This document shows, piece after piece, positions 1 to 9,162 of a stretch of 64,000 bases of DNA. The notes beneath the pieces are model-generated. The model was not told where the DNA came from and made no database searches. It saw nothing but the letters and a program-made list of their open reading frames with translations. Position 1 is the stretch's first letter; each line of letters starts with the position of its first letter. A program made the position numbers and the translations under genes. This DNA comes from Abiotrophia sp. HMSC24B09 (GTDB lineage Bacteria > Bacillota > Bacilli > Lactobacillales > Aerococcaceae): contig NZ_KV822210.1 of NCBI RefSeq assembly GCF_001815865.1, positions 118,138-182,137 of the forward strand. The letters run 5' to 3'.

Positions 1-42
1 CTCTTGTCATTCTTTAACAAGCAGAAAGGTGGTGCCGCATGA
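1..42 (+). CDS. cdaA: C-terminal tail of diadenylate cyclase CdaA (partial)
   Basis: A frame open from base 1 ends in TGA at 40-42, and its last bases form an ATGA overlap with the next start. Only 13 codons are visible, ending in a Lys/Gly/Ala-rich tail, so the product cannot be read from sequence. The call rests on the conserved Firmicute order cdaA-cdaR-glmM, which the next two genes match, and on the translational-coupling overlap. CdaA is the membrane enzyme that makes cyclic di-AMP from two ATP. Confidence 0.5.
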   Translation, partial: LLSFFNKQKGGAA

Positions 43-1169
43 ATAAGTTTTGGAATAGTCGTTGGTATGACAATAAATGGTTCTTGCGGATTGCTTCTCT
101 AGTCTTTGCGGTCTTCCTCTATGGTATGGTACAGGCAAGTAGCCCCTCAGTGACTAGCCTATCTAATTTGCAGCAAGTAGTCAGTGTGGATACAACCGAG
201 ACCATCTCCAATGTGCCAGTTAAATTAGGTAAGCACGACGACGATATTTTCGTCAGCCAACTGCAAGAAACCGTGACCGTTACCCTAACGGGTCCTAAGA
301 ATATCGTTTCTTCCCTAGCTAGTGGCAATTTAGTTGTCCAAACCGAAGATCTAACCGGTATTGAGACAGGGCAACAAACCCTCAAATTAGAAATTCCTGG
401 CTTGCCAGACAGTGTTAAATATCAGATTAACCCATCGCGGGTAGTCGTCCAGGTTGCAAGACGTAAGACCGTGACTGTACCAGTAGAATACGAAATAGAA
501 GAAGGTACCATTGCCTCTGGTATGGAAGTTGGAAATGTGACGCTCAATCCAAGTCAAGTTGAGTTGACGGGCAATGAGGAAAATATCAATAAGGTGAAAC
601 GCGCCTACATCCGCATAGGCAATACTACTGCTCACAACCGGACCTTTACCGGTAAGTTCAAACTCCAGGTAGTGGATGCTGACAACAAACTCTTGGACGT
701 CAATGCCAATGTTAGCGAAGTAGAAGCACATGTTGAGCTTAACGCACAACAGCGTAAGACGGTTAACTTAGTGGTGGCCGCGCAAGGCGAATCCAATAGC
801 TTTCGTTACCAATATCAACTGGTTGATGCTAGTCAAATTGCCCTTCAAGGATCGGCTTCAGTATTAGAAAACATCCGTAATATTAAGGTCAATGTAGACG
901 TCAGCAACTTGACCTCTAGTGCCACACTCAAAGGTCAGTTAGAACTGCCAGAGGGTGTCACCGCCAATCTTTCAGGCCCCGTTTCAGTTGCTGTGACGGT
1001 CACCCCAATCACAACGGATACCAGTGATACTACCAGTAGCACACCTGCCGCTAGCTCCAGCAGTGCGGTGGAAGAAGCCCCAACAACCCCCAATCAAAAT
1101 GGTGGCAACGCCAATCCGGGTGTGACAGAAGACAATAACGCCAATCCTGGCGCTCAAGGTGTCGAATAA
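39..1169 (+). CDS. cdaR: CdaR, YbbR-domain regulator of diadenylate cyclase
   Basis: A 376-residue protein with one N-terminal membrane helix (about residues 14-33) followed by extracellular YbbR-type beta repeats (about 40-325) and a low-complexity Ser/Thr/Pro/Asn-rich tail (about 326-376). CdaR proteins anchor outside the membrane and modulate the cyclase CdaA. The start overlaps the preceding stop (ATGA), with a purine-rich ribosome site at 23-31. glmM follows after 51 bases, matching the classic c-di-AMP operon. The tail looks like a flexible cell-wall-spanning linker; no sorting motif is seen. Family call is firm. Confidence 0.92.
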   Translation: MNKFWNSRWYDNKWFLRIASLVFAVFLYGMVQASSPSVTSLSNLQQVVSVDTTETISNVPVKLGKHDDDIFVSQLQETVTVTLTGPKNIVSSLASGNLVVQTEDLTGIETGQQTLKLEIPGLPDSVKYQINPSRVVVQVARRKTVTVPVEYEIEEGTIASGMEVGNVTLNPSQVELTGNEENINKVKRAYIRIGNTTAHNRTFTGKFKLQVVDADNKLLDVNANVSEVEAHVELNAQQRKTVNLVVAAQGESNSFRYQYQLVDASQIALQGSASVLENIRNIKVNVDVSNLTSSATLKGQLELPEGVTANLSGPVSVAVTVTPITTDTSDTTSSTPAASSSSAVEEAPTTPNQNGGNANPGVTEDNNANPGAQGVE

Positions 1170-1220
1170 GCATCGAACACCTTTAGATTAGCTCATAATA
1201 AGAAGGAGAAAACAAACACA

Positions 1221-2576
1221 ATGGGAAAATACTTTGGAACTGACGGCGTTCGCGGCGTCGCTAATACGGAATTAACACCGGAGTTAGCCTTTAAACTGGG
1301 CCGGTGCGGGGGTTACGTTTTAATGCAACATGCACCAGAACAGGCGCATCCACGCGTCTTGGTGGCACGCGACACCCGGATTTCTGGCCAATTACTGGAG
1401 CAAGCTTTAGTAGCCGGCCTTTTATCAGTAGGGATTGAGGTTATGCAATTAGGCGTCATCTCGACGCCAGCAGTAGCCTACCTGACCCGTACGCAGAATG
1501 CGGCAGCAGGGGTTATGATTTCTGCTTCCCACAACCCAGCCTTGGATAATGGGATTAAATTCTTTGGTTCTGACGGTTTCAAACTTTCTGATCAACAGGA
1601 AGAAGAAATCGAAGCCTTAATTGATGCACCAGAAGATACCTTGCCACGGCCAAGTACCGACGGTCTTGGTACCATCGATGAGTTCCCTGAAGGGGCCATC
1701 AAATACTTGCAGTTCCTGCAATCGACTATTTCGGGTGATTTGGAAGGTATTCGTGTCTGCATCGATGCAGCTAACGGGGCAACAGCACCTCTGGTTAACC
1801 AACTCTTCGCTGATTTAGAGACCGACTTCTACACCATGGGTGACCGTCCTAACGGCATTAACATTAACGATGGCGTAGGTTCTACTCATCCAGAAGGTCT
1901 GCAAGCCTTCGTCAAAGAAAAAGGCGCCATGGTTGGTTTGGCCTTCGATGGTGATGGCGACCGTCTGATTGCAGTAGATGAGAATGGTGAATTGGTTGAC
2001 GGTGACAAAATTATGTTCATCTGTGGCCAACACCTTAAATCTAAAGGCCGCCTAGAAAAAGACACCATCGTATCGACGGTTATGTCCAACATTGGCTTCC
2101 ACAAGGCCATTGAAGAACATGGCATGGTCGCACTGAAAGCCCAAGTGGGTGACCGTTACGTAGTAGAAGCCATGCGTGAAGGTGGTTATGTCCTTGGGGG
2201 CGAACAATCTGGCCACATCGTCTTCCTTAACTTGAATACAACTGGGGATGGCCTCTTAAGTGCCGTTCAACTCCTAGCCGTAATGAAGGAAACAGGTAAG
2301 AGCCTGTCTGAATTAGCGGCTCAAGTGACCATCTTCCCCCAAAAACTAGTTAACATTCGCGTACGAGACAAACACACCGTTATGGATGAGCCTGCTGTTA
2401 AGGCAGTGATTGAAGCGGTTGAAGCTGAAATGAACGGTGACGGACGTATCTTGGTTCGTCCAAGTGGGACTGAGCCTCTCTTACGGGTTATGGCAGAAGC
2501 CTCAACCGACGAGAAGGTTTCCCGCTATGTGGATACCATTGCCGATGTCATTCGTGCTGAACGCGGAATCGAATAA
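1221..2576 (+). CDS. glmM: phosphoglucosamine mutase GlmM
   Basis: A 451-residue alpha-D-phosphohexomutase that converts glucosamine-6-phosphate to glucosamine-1-phosphate for UDP-GlcNAc and peptidoglycan synthesis. The phosphoserine loop ISASHNP lies at residues 100-106 (catalytic Ser103), the Mg-binding DGDGDR at 243-248, and the phosphate-binding RPSGTEP at 413-419. Length is normal. The start has AAGGAG upstream. It is the third gene of the cdaA-cdaR-glmM unit; GlmM is known in other Firmicutes to bind and inhibit CdaA, so co-transcription is meaningful. Confidence 0.98.
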   Translation: MGKYFGTDGVRGVANTELTPELAFKLGRCGGYVLMQHAPEQAHPRVLVARDTRISGQLLEQALVAGLLSVGIEVMQLGVISTPAVAYLTRTQNAAAGVMISASHNPALDNGIKFFGSDGFKLSDQQEEEIEALIDAPEDTLPRPSTDGLGTIDEFPEGAIKYLQFLQSTISGDLEGIRVCIDAANGATAPLVNQLFADLETDFYTMGDRPNGININDGVGSTHPEGLQAFVKEKGAMVGLAFDGDGDRLIAVDENGELVDGDKIMFICGQHLKSKGRLEKDTIVSTVMSNIGFHKAIEEHGMVALKAQVGDRYVVEAMREGGYVLGGEQSGHIVFLNLNTTGDGLLSAVQLLAVMKETGKSLSELAAQVTIFPQKLVNIRVRDKHTVMDEPAVKAVIEAVEAEMNGDGRILVRPSGTEPLLRVMAEASTDEKVSRYVDTIADVIRAERGIE

Positions 2577-2586
2577 GCCTAGTATT

Positions 2587-2618
2587 AGGTTGGGACCTTA
2601 GGGTGCCAACCTTTCTTG
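2587..2618 (+). terminator. probable terminator after glmM
   Basis: Arms AGGTTGG (2587-2593) and CCAACCT (2606-2612) can pair and are followed by a short, broken T tract. It sits 10 bases after the glmM stop and before a fresh promoter. The U-tract is weak, so efficiency is uncertain. Confidence 0.5.
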
Positions 2619-2637
2619 TTGTTATTGGCTAGCTCGA

Positions 2638-2666
2638 TTGAAAAATCAGCGGATAAGGGCTATAAT
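2638..2666 (+). promoter_or_regulatory. sigma-A promoter for rlmA
   Basis: TTGAAA at 2638-2643 and TATAAT at 2661-2666 are separated by 17 bases, close to the housekeeping consensus. The element lies between the glmM terminator and the methyltransferase start. Confidence 0.75.
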
Positions 2667-2711
2667 GTCCAATGACGATCATGCAATAGTAAAGTGCGGA
2701 AGGAGCCAATT

Positions 2712-3605
2712 ATGACGGAATTAAAAAGCAAGAAAGACCGGACCCAGGACTGGCTCCAAGCGCATTTGGGACATCTGAGCCTGCGCTGCCATCACTGCCA
2801 TCAGGCTTTGAGCCTGGAGGATTATAGTTTGGTTTGTCCTCAGGGACACCGAGTAGATAGCCATAAACAAGGCACCTATTTTTTGAGCAATAAGTCAGTT
2901 GATGACCATTATGACCGGAAACTTTTTCAGGCAAGACGGCGGTTTATACAAGAATCTGCTTATTACGCTCCCTTGCAGGACCTGCTAAACCAATTAGTAA
3001 GCGACCATCAAGCAAGCCTAGGACAATCAGACTCGCCTTATCGCATCCTAGATGCAGGTTCGGGAGAAGGGAGTCACTTGGCCTGGCTCTTAGCTCAAGA
3101 CTCTAACCACCGGATTGGACTTGGTGTGGATTTGGCGCGAGCAGGTATTGCACTGGCTACCGATTTTAATGGGCAACAACTTAATCTAGTAGGGGACCTA
3201 GCTCAGTTACCAATTGGCGACCATAGCATCGAGGGCCTATTGTCCATCTTATCGCCTTCCAATTATCAGGAATTCGACCGGGTCTTGGCTCCGGGCGGTC
3301 GGGTCTTCAAGGTTATTCCAAATTGCGGATATTTGGCAGAAATCCGCCGGGCCTTAGGGCAAGAAACTGTCAAGCAAACTTACGACAACCAGGCAACCCG
3401 ACAAGTCTTTGAAAGCCACTACCGTCACCATCAAGCCTATCTAGTGCAGGAAAAGCGTCTGCTCACAGACCAAGCCAAGGCTGACTTAGTCTCCATGACG
3501 CCTTTGACTTGGCATCTAGATGCAAGTCAGGCTAGCCAATTAGTGGAGTCTCTACCGGATGAATTCCTACTCGATCTGACGGTCTTAGTAGGCTGGAAGG
3601 AATAA
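2712..3605 (+). CDS. rlmA: 23S rRNA (guanine-N1) methyltransferase, RlmA family
   Basis: A 297-residue protein. N-terminal zinc-finger-like cysteines/histidines (C26, C29, C42, H46) are followed by a SAM-dependent methyltransferase fold with the glycine-rich SAM loop (LDAGSGEGSH) around residue 110. This layout is that of RlmA(I)/RlmA(II) enzymes, which methylate G745 or G748 in helix 35 of 23S rRNA. In Gram-positives the position is usually G748, but the sequence alone does not settle it. The ATG at 2712 is chosen over an upstream in-frame GTG (2694) because AAGGAG sits about 8 bases before it. Confidence 0.85.
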   Translation: MTELKSKKDRTQDWLQAHLGHLSLRCHHCHQALSLEDYSLVCPQGHRVDSHKQGTYFLSNKSVDDHYDRKLFQARRRFIQESAYYAPLQDLLNQLVSDHQASLGQSDSPYRILDAGSGEGSHLAWLLAQDSNHRIGLGVDLARAGIALATDFNGQQLNLVGDLAQLPIGDHSIEGLLSILSPSNYQEFDRVLAPGGRVFKVIPNCGYLAEIRRALGQETVKQTYDNQATRQVFESHYRHHQAYLVQEKRLLTDQAKADLVSMTPLTWHLDASQASQLVESLPDEFLLDLTVLVGWKE

Positions 3606-3616
3606 GGATTTACTTA

Positions 3617-3650
3617 AGGAGTTAGCTTGAGAGAGCTAGCTCCTTTTTCT
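3617..3650 (+). terminator. terminator after rlmA
   Basis: A stem of AGGAG(T/C)TAGCT type with one mismatch, left arm from 3617 and right arm ending near 3644, followed by TTTTT. It closes the single-gene rlmA unit. Confidence 0.7.
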
Positions 3651-3706
3651 ATGGCATCTAGTCGCGTATTAGCTTAGGTTTCTAGTAGCCGAAGGGGCTT
3701 CAAATA

Positions 3707-3715
3707 TGATAAAAT
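3707..3715 (+). promoter_or_regulatory. extended -10 promoter for relQ
   Basis: TGATAAAAT (3707-3715) fits an extended -10 (TGnTAnAAT). No convincing -35 is present 17 bases upstream. The site lies about 30 bases before the relQ start. Confidence 0.4.
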
Positions 3716-3745
3716 GAAGGGTGTGAGTATCAGGAGGTGGGTTGC

Positions 3746-4378
3746 ATGGTCGCGGATGATTTTATCGATGATTGGCAATTATTTTTGGCACCCTATGAGC
3801 AGGCAGTGGATGAGCTTAAGCTCAAACTTAAAAACCTGCGCAAGGAGTTTCGTATCGAGCATCGTCGGGCGCCTATCGAGTTTGTGACCGGACGGGTCAA
3901 AACGCGGGAGAGCATCTTAGAGAAAATGGAAGTACGCAAGATTGCGCCAGAAGATTTTTTAGTAGGGGTACAGGATATTGCCGGTGTTCGGATCATGTGT
4001 CAGTTCGTAGAAGATATCTATGAAGTGGCCAATATTTTGAAGAATCGTCAGGACTTCAAGGTCCTCTTAATTCGCGATTATATTCAAAACCGTAAGCCAA
4101 GCGGTTATCGCTCCTATCATATGGTTTTGGAGTATCCTGTCCAGCTGGCTTCCGGCGAAGTCAAGCAACTCATTGTTGAGGTTCAGATTCGGACCTTGGC
4201 CATGAACTTCTGGGCAACCATTGAGCACTCGCTCAACTACAAATACCAAGGCGAATACCCACAAGAAATCTTAGAACGGCTAGAGCGCGCCTCCGAGGCA
4301 GCCTTTCGCCTGGACGAAGAGATGTCGGAGATTCGCGATGAGATTCGTGAAGCGCTCTTGCTCTTCGACAAACGCTAA
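3746..4378 (+). CDS. relQ: small alarmone synthetase RelQ (GTP pyrophosphokinase)
   Basis: A 210-residue single-domain (p)ppGpp synthetase without the hydrolase or TGS/ACT domains of Rel. RelA/SpoT synthetase motifs are visible: the basic segment near 50-60 (GRVKTRESILEK), DIAGVRI at 77-83, the YRSYHMVLEY block at 121-130 and EVQIRT at 145-150. RelQ makes alarmone from ATP plus GDP/GTP and links stress to growth. The ATG at 3746 follows AGGAGG (3732-3737); an upstream GTG lies within that ribosome site and was rejected. relQ, nadK and rluD-like genes follow one another as in Bacillus yjbM-yjbN-yjbO. Confidence 0.95.
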   Translation: MVADDFIDDWQLFLAPYEQAVDELKLKLKNLRKEFRIEHRRAPIEFVTGRVKTRESILEKMEVRKIAPEDFLVGVQDIAGVRIMCQFVEDIYEVANILKNRQDFKVLLIRDYIQNRKPSGYRSYHMVLEYPVQLASGEVKQLIVEVQIRTLAMNFWATIEHSLNYKYQGEYPQEILERLERASEAAFRLDEEMSEIRDEIREALLLFDKR

Positions 4379-4395
4379 GGAAGGACGGTTGACGG

Positions 4396-5232
4396 ATGAA
4401 ACAAGCAATCATGATTTATACCAATCAACAGCCCCAATCCTTAGAAATTGAGGCCAGTCTCAAGGATAAATTGGAGCTTGCAGGCTTCCGATTGGTGGAA
4501 CCTGGCCAGGTGCCTGATTACCTGATTACCATTGGCGGTGATGGCACGCTCCTAGCGGCCTTCCACGATTATCAGGACTGGTTGGATTGTGTCATCTTTA
4601 TCGGGATTCACACCGGCCATCTGGGTTTCTATGCCGATTGGCTTCCACATGAAATTGACGAGTTAGTCGACAGTTTGGCTCGTTCTGGCGGGCAAGGCCA
4701 TGTTAGCTATCCTTTACTTAAGGTAGAGGCTGCTTGCAAAGATGGCAAAACACATGAATGGTTAGCTCTAAATGAATGTTCCTTAAGGACTATGGCTGGC
4801 ACCATGGTGGCCGAGATTCAGATTAACGAGAAGTTCTTTGCGACCTTCCGTGGTGATGGTCTCTGTATTGCAACACCAACCGGGTCCACCGGCCTTAACA
4901 AGTCACTAGGTGGGGCTGTCATGCATCCGCGCGTAGACGCCTTGCAACTAACAGAGATGGCTGCCCTTAATAATCGGGTCTATCGAACGCTAGGTGCACC
5001 TATGATTATTCCGCGTGATGAATACCTAACCTTGCTAATTCAAGAAGAAGCTCAGACCATGCTCATGATTGACCATCTCACTTGCGAGACTAAGGGCATC
5101 CAGTCAGTCAAATTCCAGTTGGCTGATACACGGATTAAGTTTGCCAGCTTCCGCCACACCCATTTCTGGGACCGCGTAGAGAATTCCTTTATCGGCCATA
5201 AGCAGGAACGAGATGCAAAAATCAAGCACTAA
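4396..5232 (+). CDS. nadK: NAD kinase
   Basis: A 278-residue ATP-NAD kinase that makes NADP from NAD in the cytoplasm. The diagnostic GGDGT loop is at residues 47-51, and the conserved TPTGSTG...KSLGG block, which contacts NAD, is in the second half. Length is typical for the short Firmicute PpnK type. It begins 17 bases after relQ with a GGAAGGA ribosome site, and is the second gene of a relQ-nadK operon. Confidence 0.96.
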   Translation: MKQAIMIYTNQQPQSLEIEASLKDKLELAGFRLVEPGQVPDYLITIGGDGTLLAAFHDYQDWLDCVIFIGIHTGHLGFYADWLPHEIDELVDSLARSGGQGHVSYPLLKVEAACKDGKTHEWLALNECSLRTMAGTMVAEIQINEKFFATFRGDGLCIATPTGSTGLNKSLGGAVMHPRVDALQLTEMAALNNRVYRTLGAPMIIPRDEYLTLLIQEEAQTMLMIDHLTCETKGIQSVKFQLADTRIKFASFRHTHFWDRVENSFIGHKQERDAKIKH

Positions 5233-5263
5233 CAAGTCAGCAAATAGAAAAAGAGGGAAACAC

Positions 5264-5872
5264 ATGCGTTTTAACCTACAAGTAATCATCAAATTCAGTC
5301 TTTTAGGACTAACAAGCTTGAGCCTAGCAGCTTGTAATTTAGGACCAGAGGCGAGTCAGCCTTCAAACAGCTCCGTGGCTAATGTGCCGGCTTCAGAAGT
5401 TGATCAAAAGGTCGAGATTCCTGAAGATACTAATATCGCGACCATGTCTGAATCTGATAAGGCGAGTTTTTACGCTAGTTTAGATCAAATTACCTTAGAT
5501 ACGAGCGAGGGCCATAAGGCCTCCAATTATTCCAACTTTAAGGAGATTATAAGCGAACAGGATTATAACGACTTAATCTTGTCAACGGCAGATGGGGCTA
5601 AGATTATCTATCTGGGCTTTGACGAGTGTCCTTACTGCCACGCCTTCTCTCCTAAGTTAAACCAACTGGCCAAGGAAAAGGGCGTGACCGTTTATTACTA
5701 CAATACGCGTAAACACGCAAACGACAGTAACTTCGAATCTGCTATGCAAGTCTATGGTGTGAATAAAGTGCCTAATGCCTTTATTGTTAAAGGGGGCAAG
5801 CCAGGAATCAATGTTAACCACGCTAGTAAGATGGCGGAGCTAGAAGCTTTTATCAATGAGGCGGCGAAATAA
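5264..5872 (+). CDS. thioredoxin-fold lipoprotein
   Basis: A 202-residue exported protein. The N-terminus has basic residues, a hydrophobic stretch and the lipobox SLAAC near residue 20, so it is expected to be lipid-anchored outside the cell. After a Ser/Asn-rich linker there is a thioredoxin-like domain with the redox motif CPYC in the context GFDECPYCHAF, and a cis-proline-like KVPNAF segment. It may handle thiol-disulfide exchange of exported proteins. It resembles small accessory thioredoxins found with bacteriocin systems, but no bacteriocin gene is nearby. The ATG at 5264 is chosen because AGAGGGAA precedes it and the signal peptide begins there. Confidence 0.75.
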   Translation: MRFNLQVIIKFSLLGLTSLSLAACNLGPEASQPSNSSVANVPASEVDQKVEIPEDTNIATMSESDKASFYASLDQITLDTSEGHKASNYSNFKEIISEQDYNDLILSTADGAKIIYLGFDECPYCHAFSPKLNQLAKEKGVTVYYYNTRKHANDSNFESAMQVYGVNKVPNAFIVKGGKPGINVNHASKMAELEAFINEAAK

Positions 5873-5874
5873 GC

Positions 5875-6777
5875 GTGGTTCAGTTTCAATGGCACTATGA
5901 GGGGGACCATCCAGTACGGATTAAGGACTACCTTAAGCATCTGGGCATCCCTCGCAAGTTCGTATCACATGTCAAATTCGAAGGCGGTAACATCTTACTG
6001 AACGGACAAGAAGTCAATGTCCTTGCCAAATTAGAAGCAGGCGATGTCCTGACCTTGGTGGCGGCCGACGAGGGCACACATGAGACGGTGCCACCTTCAC
6101 ATGTTCCCATCCAGGTCATCTACGAAGATCGGGACCTACTGATTGTCAATAAGCCGACAGACGTTGTCTCCATCCCTTCCAAACGGATTCCGGATTCCGC
6201 CATGGCCAATCGGGTTAAAGGCTATTATCAGCGCCAAGGCTACGCAGACCAGGTCATCCATATTGTCACCCGTTTGGACCGCCAGACCACCGGCCTTATG
6301 TTGATAGCTAAGCACCGTTTGGCTCACGCCATGTTGGATAAGCAGGTCCAAGGTGGACAAGTTGAGAAGTATTATTTGGCCATTTCAACAAAATCAGACT
6401 GGCCGGCTCACGGCGTCATTGATCGCCCTATTGCGCGCACAGAAGATTCGATTATCACGCGTCGGGTCCATGAAAGTGGCCAGCGGGCAGTCACCGAATA
6501 TTGGCTTAAGCAAGGTTTTGCTGACAGCAGTCTACTCAAGCTTCGCCTTCACACCGGTCGTACCCACCAGATTCGGGTTCATATGCAGGATGCAGGTGGG
6601 GTCCTAGTCGGAGATGACCTCTATGGTGGCCCGCATTTGGAAGCGATTAGTCGCCAGGCCCTACACTGCGGTGAACTACGTCTCACCCAGCCTTTCACTG
6701 GCCAGCGCCTAGTCCTATCGGCCCCTCTACCTGAGGATATGGCTGCTTGGCTAGCCAAGAGGGAAAGTAACTTATAA
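5875..6777 (+). CDS. RluA/RluD-family pseudouridine synthase
   Basis: A 300-residue protein. An S4-like RNA-binding segment covers about residues 15-65 (LLNGQEV core), followed by the pseudouridine synthase domain with the catalytic motif RLDRQTTG at 133-140, Asp135 being the nucleophile. Family members isomerise specific uridines of 23S rRNA; the exact site cannot be told here. The start codon is GTG, two bases after the lipoprotein stop, so translation is probably coupled. Position after relQ and nadK matches Bacillus YjbO. Confidence 0.9.
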   Translation: MVQFQWHYEGDHPVRIKDYLKHLGIPRKFVSHVKFEGGNILLNGQEVNVLAKLEAGDVLTLVAADEGTHETVPPSHVPIQVIYEDRDLLIVNKPTDVVSIPSKRIPDSAMANRVKGYYQRQGYADQVIHIVTRLDRQTTGLMLIAKHRLAHAMLDKQVQGGQVEKYYLAISTKSDWPAHGVIDRPIARTEDSIITRRVHESGQRAVTEYWLKQGFADSSLLKLRLHTGRTHQIRVHMQDAGGVLVGDDLYGGPHLEAISRQALHCGELRLTQPFTGQRLVLSAPLPEDMAAWLAKRESNL

Positions 6778-6783
6778 CAAAAA

Positions 6784-6816
6784 GAGAGCTCGATCATTGA
6801 CGAATCGAGCTCTTTT
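6784..6816. terminator. bidirectional terminator
   Basis: Arms AGAGCTCGAT (6785-6794) and ATCGAGCTCT (6804-6813) pair perfectly, with T-rich sequence on the plus-strand side and A-rich sequence on the other. It lies between convergent genes. Confidence 0.85.
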
Positions 6817-6824
6817 CTTATAGA

Positions 6825-6850
6825 AAAAGGTTGGAGTTAACTTCAACCTT
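6825..6850 (-). terminator. terminator for the CBS-domain gene
   Basis: Arms at 6827-6838 and 6839-6850 pair at 11 of 12 positions; read on the minus strand the hairpin ends in TTTTTC. It begins three bases beyond the minus-strand stop codon. Confidence 0.65.
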
Positions 6851-6852
6851 AC

Positions 6853-7488
6853 TTAGTGTATACGGTAGCTTCGAATGCGGTAGCCACGTCGCTCTAATTG
6901 CTTGACCAATTGATTAAACTCAACGGGGTCCAGACTGCTTGGCAGAACATAGAGAATCTGGCCCTTGGTATCCATATCGGTTTTCTCCAGGGTGGTAGCA
7001 GAGATAATGTCGCTAAAGCGATTGATTAACTTGCTGACTTGAGCCAGTTCCCCACGGCTCCCCAAGGTCTCAACCGATAGGGCAAAGCCTGCATTCGGCA
7101 TGGCCCAGGCTTGAGCTAGCCACTGCAACATGGTGTTATGGCGAATAATACCGCTGAAGCGATTGTCACGATCCAGAACAGCTACGTAAGGTAGGTCATT
7201 GAGGGTAAAGACCATATGATAGAAGGAGTCCTGCTCGTGCACTACGCGAGTCGTGTTTTTGAGGAAATGGGTGACCGGCAGGCGACTCAAATCTTCATCA
7301 GGGTGATGATAGGCATATTGATAGATGTGATAGCGATAGAGATTACCGCGGTAGAGGGTCTGGGTGGCATCTAGGACGGGCACACAGCGTAGTCCCTGAT
7401 CTTCTAATAAATCCAAGGCGCTTGCGCAGTTATCGGCTTCGGTTAGATAGGTAATCTGCTGTTTAGGGACGACTAGTTGTTCAATCAT
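6853..7488 (-). CDS. CBS-domain protein, CbpA-like (possible c-di-AMP receptor)
   Basis: A 211-residue protein with a pair of CBS motifs in about residues 1-130 (LRCVPVLD and LPYVAVLDRD...FSGII signatures) and a C-terminal ACT-like segment (about 135-211). This layout recalls the CbpA-type c-di-AMP-binding proteins of Listeria and relatives; ligand binding here is inference. The internal ATG at 7488 is preferred because AGGAG lies 8 bases upstream on the minus strand; the longer frame starts before any ribosome site. The cyclase operon sits 6 kb away. Confidence 0.65.
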   Translation of the reverse strand: MIEQLVVPKQQITYLTEADNCASALDLLEDQGLRCVPVLDATQTLYRGNLYRYHIYQYAYHHPDEDLSRLPVTHFLKNTTRVVHEQDSFYHMVFTLNDLPYVAVLDRDNRFSGIIRHNTMLQWLAQAWAMPNAGFALSVETLGSRGELAQVSKLINRFSDIISATTLEKTDMDTKGQILYVLPSSLDPVEFNQLVKQLERRGYRIRSYRIH

Positions 7489-7716
7489 AGCGACACTCCT
7501 TTCTGGGGAACTTTTGCCCCCTAAAATGGGGCCCAATCTCATATAGTGTATCAAAAATAAGGAAAGAACACAATGTTTTCTCATGGATATCTCATATAAT
7601 ATTAAAAATATCTAAAAGAAAACGCATTATTGGTCCCTAGCTCTTGCAATTTGCATCATTTTTACCTATTATTAAACTTAACATTATATTGTAAAAGCAA
7701 AAGGAGATTGACGACA

Positions 7717-9093
7717 ATGGACCCCTCGGGGAATTTAAGTACACAAATCTTATTAATCTTAGTACTGACCTTTATTAATGCGATTTTCTCGGCATCAGAG
7801 ATTGCCTTCGTCTCGCTCAACCAACAAAAGATGACCCAACTGGCGGAATCAGGCAATGTCAAAGCCCAACGCGTAATGAAATTGTTGGATAAGTCGGACG
7901 ACTTTTTGGCTACCATTCAAGTTGCCATCACCTTAGCAGGTTTCTTCTCTAGTGCGTCGGCTGCAACTACCTTTGCAGATCGAATTATGACTTGGTTGCC
8001 AAGTTTGCCGGGCGGAAAAGCAGTCGCGATTTTGATTGTCACCTTTGTTTTATCTTATTTAACCCTGGTTTTAGGGGAACTTTATCCTAAGCAGGTCGCC
8101 CTTCAGATGCCTGAAGAGATTGCCTTAGGCACGGCGGGCTTTATCTCTGTTACTCAGTGGTTAGCCAAGCCTTTTGTGGGCTTGCTGACGGCTTCAACAG
8201 GGCTTTTGAAGCGATTGACGCCAATTGATTTTACCAAAGAAGAAGAAAAATTCACCCGTAGTGAGATGAAGGCCCTCTTGGCCAACAGCCGTAACGATGG
8301 GGCCATTGACACGGATGAGTTTGCCATGATGCAGGGCGTGCTATCGCTTGATAGTAAGTTGGCCCGTGAGGTCATGGTGCCTCGGACAGACACCCAGATG
8401 ATTGATATTGAAGATCCGCTAGAAGAAAATATCAATGCCTTATTAGATAGTCCTTTCTCGCGGATTCCACTCTATGAAGGGGATAAGGACAATGTGATTG
8501 GTGTGATTCATGTTAAAAACCTCTTACGTGCCTCACGCCAACATGGATTTGATAACTTAGACTTACGTGAGATTGCCAATGAGCCAATGTTTGTGCCCGA
8601 TACCATCTACACAGATGACCTACTTTTAGAGTTCCGTCGCGAACAAACCCATTTGGCCATCCTTAAGGATGAATATGGCGGTGTCGAAGGGATTGTCACC
8701 CTAGAAGACTTAATTGAAGAAATTGTCGGGGAAATCGAAGACGAGTCCGACATCAATAGCGAGTCCTTCCAGGCCATTGACGAGACCCACTGGGAAGTTG
8801 ACGGCGGGGTTACCCTAGATAAGTTTAATGCGACCTTCAATGAGTCGGTGCGATCAGAGGACGTGGAAACCATTGCCGGCCTCATGATTCAAATTATCGG
8901 CTATGTGCCAGATGATGATGAGCGTTTGTCGGTGCGGGTTAATGACTATGTCCTGACCACCACTCAAATTGAAAATGGCCGTATTCGTTGGGTGCTGCTG
9001 ACACTAGATGCAGAGCGCACACTGGCAGCTGATTTTGACTACCAAGACTTCGAAGAAGAAGAATTTGGTGACGAAGAAAACGAAGAAAACTAG
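7717..9093 (+). CDS. CNNM/DUF21-type membrane protein with CBS pair (hemolysin C family)
   Basis: A 458-residue protein: DUF21 transmembrane domain (about residues 1-190, with helices near 10-30, 60-80, 95-115 and 125-150), two CBS motifs (about 215-335, including VMVPRTD and DEYGGVEGIVTLEDLIEEIVGEI) and a C-terminal CorC/HlyC domain (about 350-430), ending in a very acidic tail. Family members are linked to Mg2+ or other divalent-cation export; the hemolysin name is historical. The ATG at 7717 follows AAAGGAGA; an earlier in-frame start lacks a ribosome site. Confidence 0.88.
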   Translation: MDPSGNLSTQILLILVLTFINAIFSASEIAFVSLNQQKMTQLAESGNVKAQRVMKLLDKSDDFLATIQVAITLAGFFSSASAATTFADRIMTWLPSLPGGKAVAILIVTFVLSYLTLVLGELYPKQVALQMPEEIALGTAGFISVTQWLAKPFVGLLTASTGLLKRLTPIDFTKEEEKFTRSEMKALLANSRNDGAIDTDEFAMMQGVLSLDSKLAREVMVPRTDTQMIDIEDPLEENINALLDSPFSRIPLYEGDKDNVIGVIHVKNLLRASRQHGFDNLDLREIANEPMFVPDTIYTDDLLLEFRREQTHLAILKDEYGGVEGIVTLEDLIEEIVGEIEDESDINSESFQAIDETHWEVDGGVTLDKFNATFNESVRSEDVETIAGLMIQIIGYVPDDDERLSVRVNDYVLTTTQIENGRIRWVLLTLDAERTLAADFDYQDFEEEEFGDEENEEN

Positions 9094-9101
9094 ACTTTTA
9101 A

Positions 9102-9133
9102 AGAGGTAGAGACGGAGCATCTCTGCCTCTTCT
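9102..9133 (+). terminator. weak terminator after the CNNM gene
   Basis: AGAGGTAGAGA and TCTCTGCCTCT arms can pair, but only a short TTCT follows. Placement just after the stop supports the call. Confidence 0.45.
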
Positions 9134-9162
9134 GCTATAGAATTCGAGAGGGAGGAAAGAAT

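Noticed and set aside
387..749. Open frame of 120 codons on the minus strand
   Set aside because: It lies wholly inside cdaR, which has a clear signal anchor and domain pattern; the antisense product has no family features or ribosome site.
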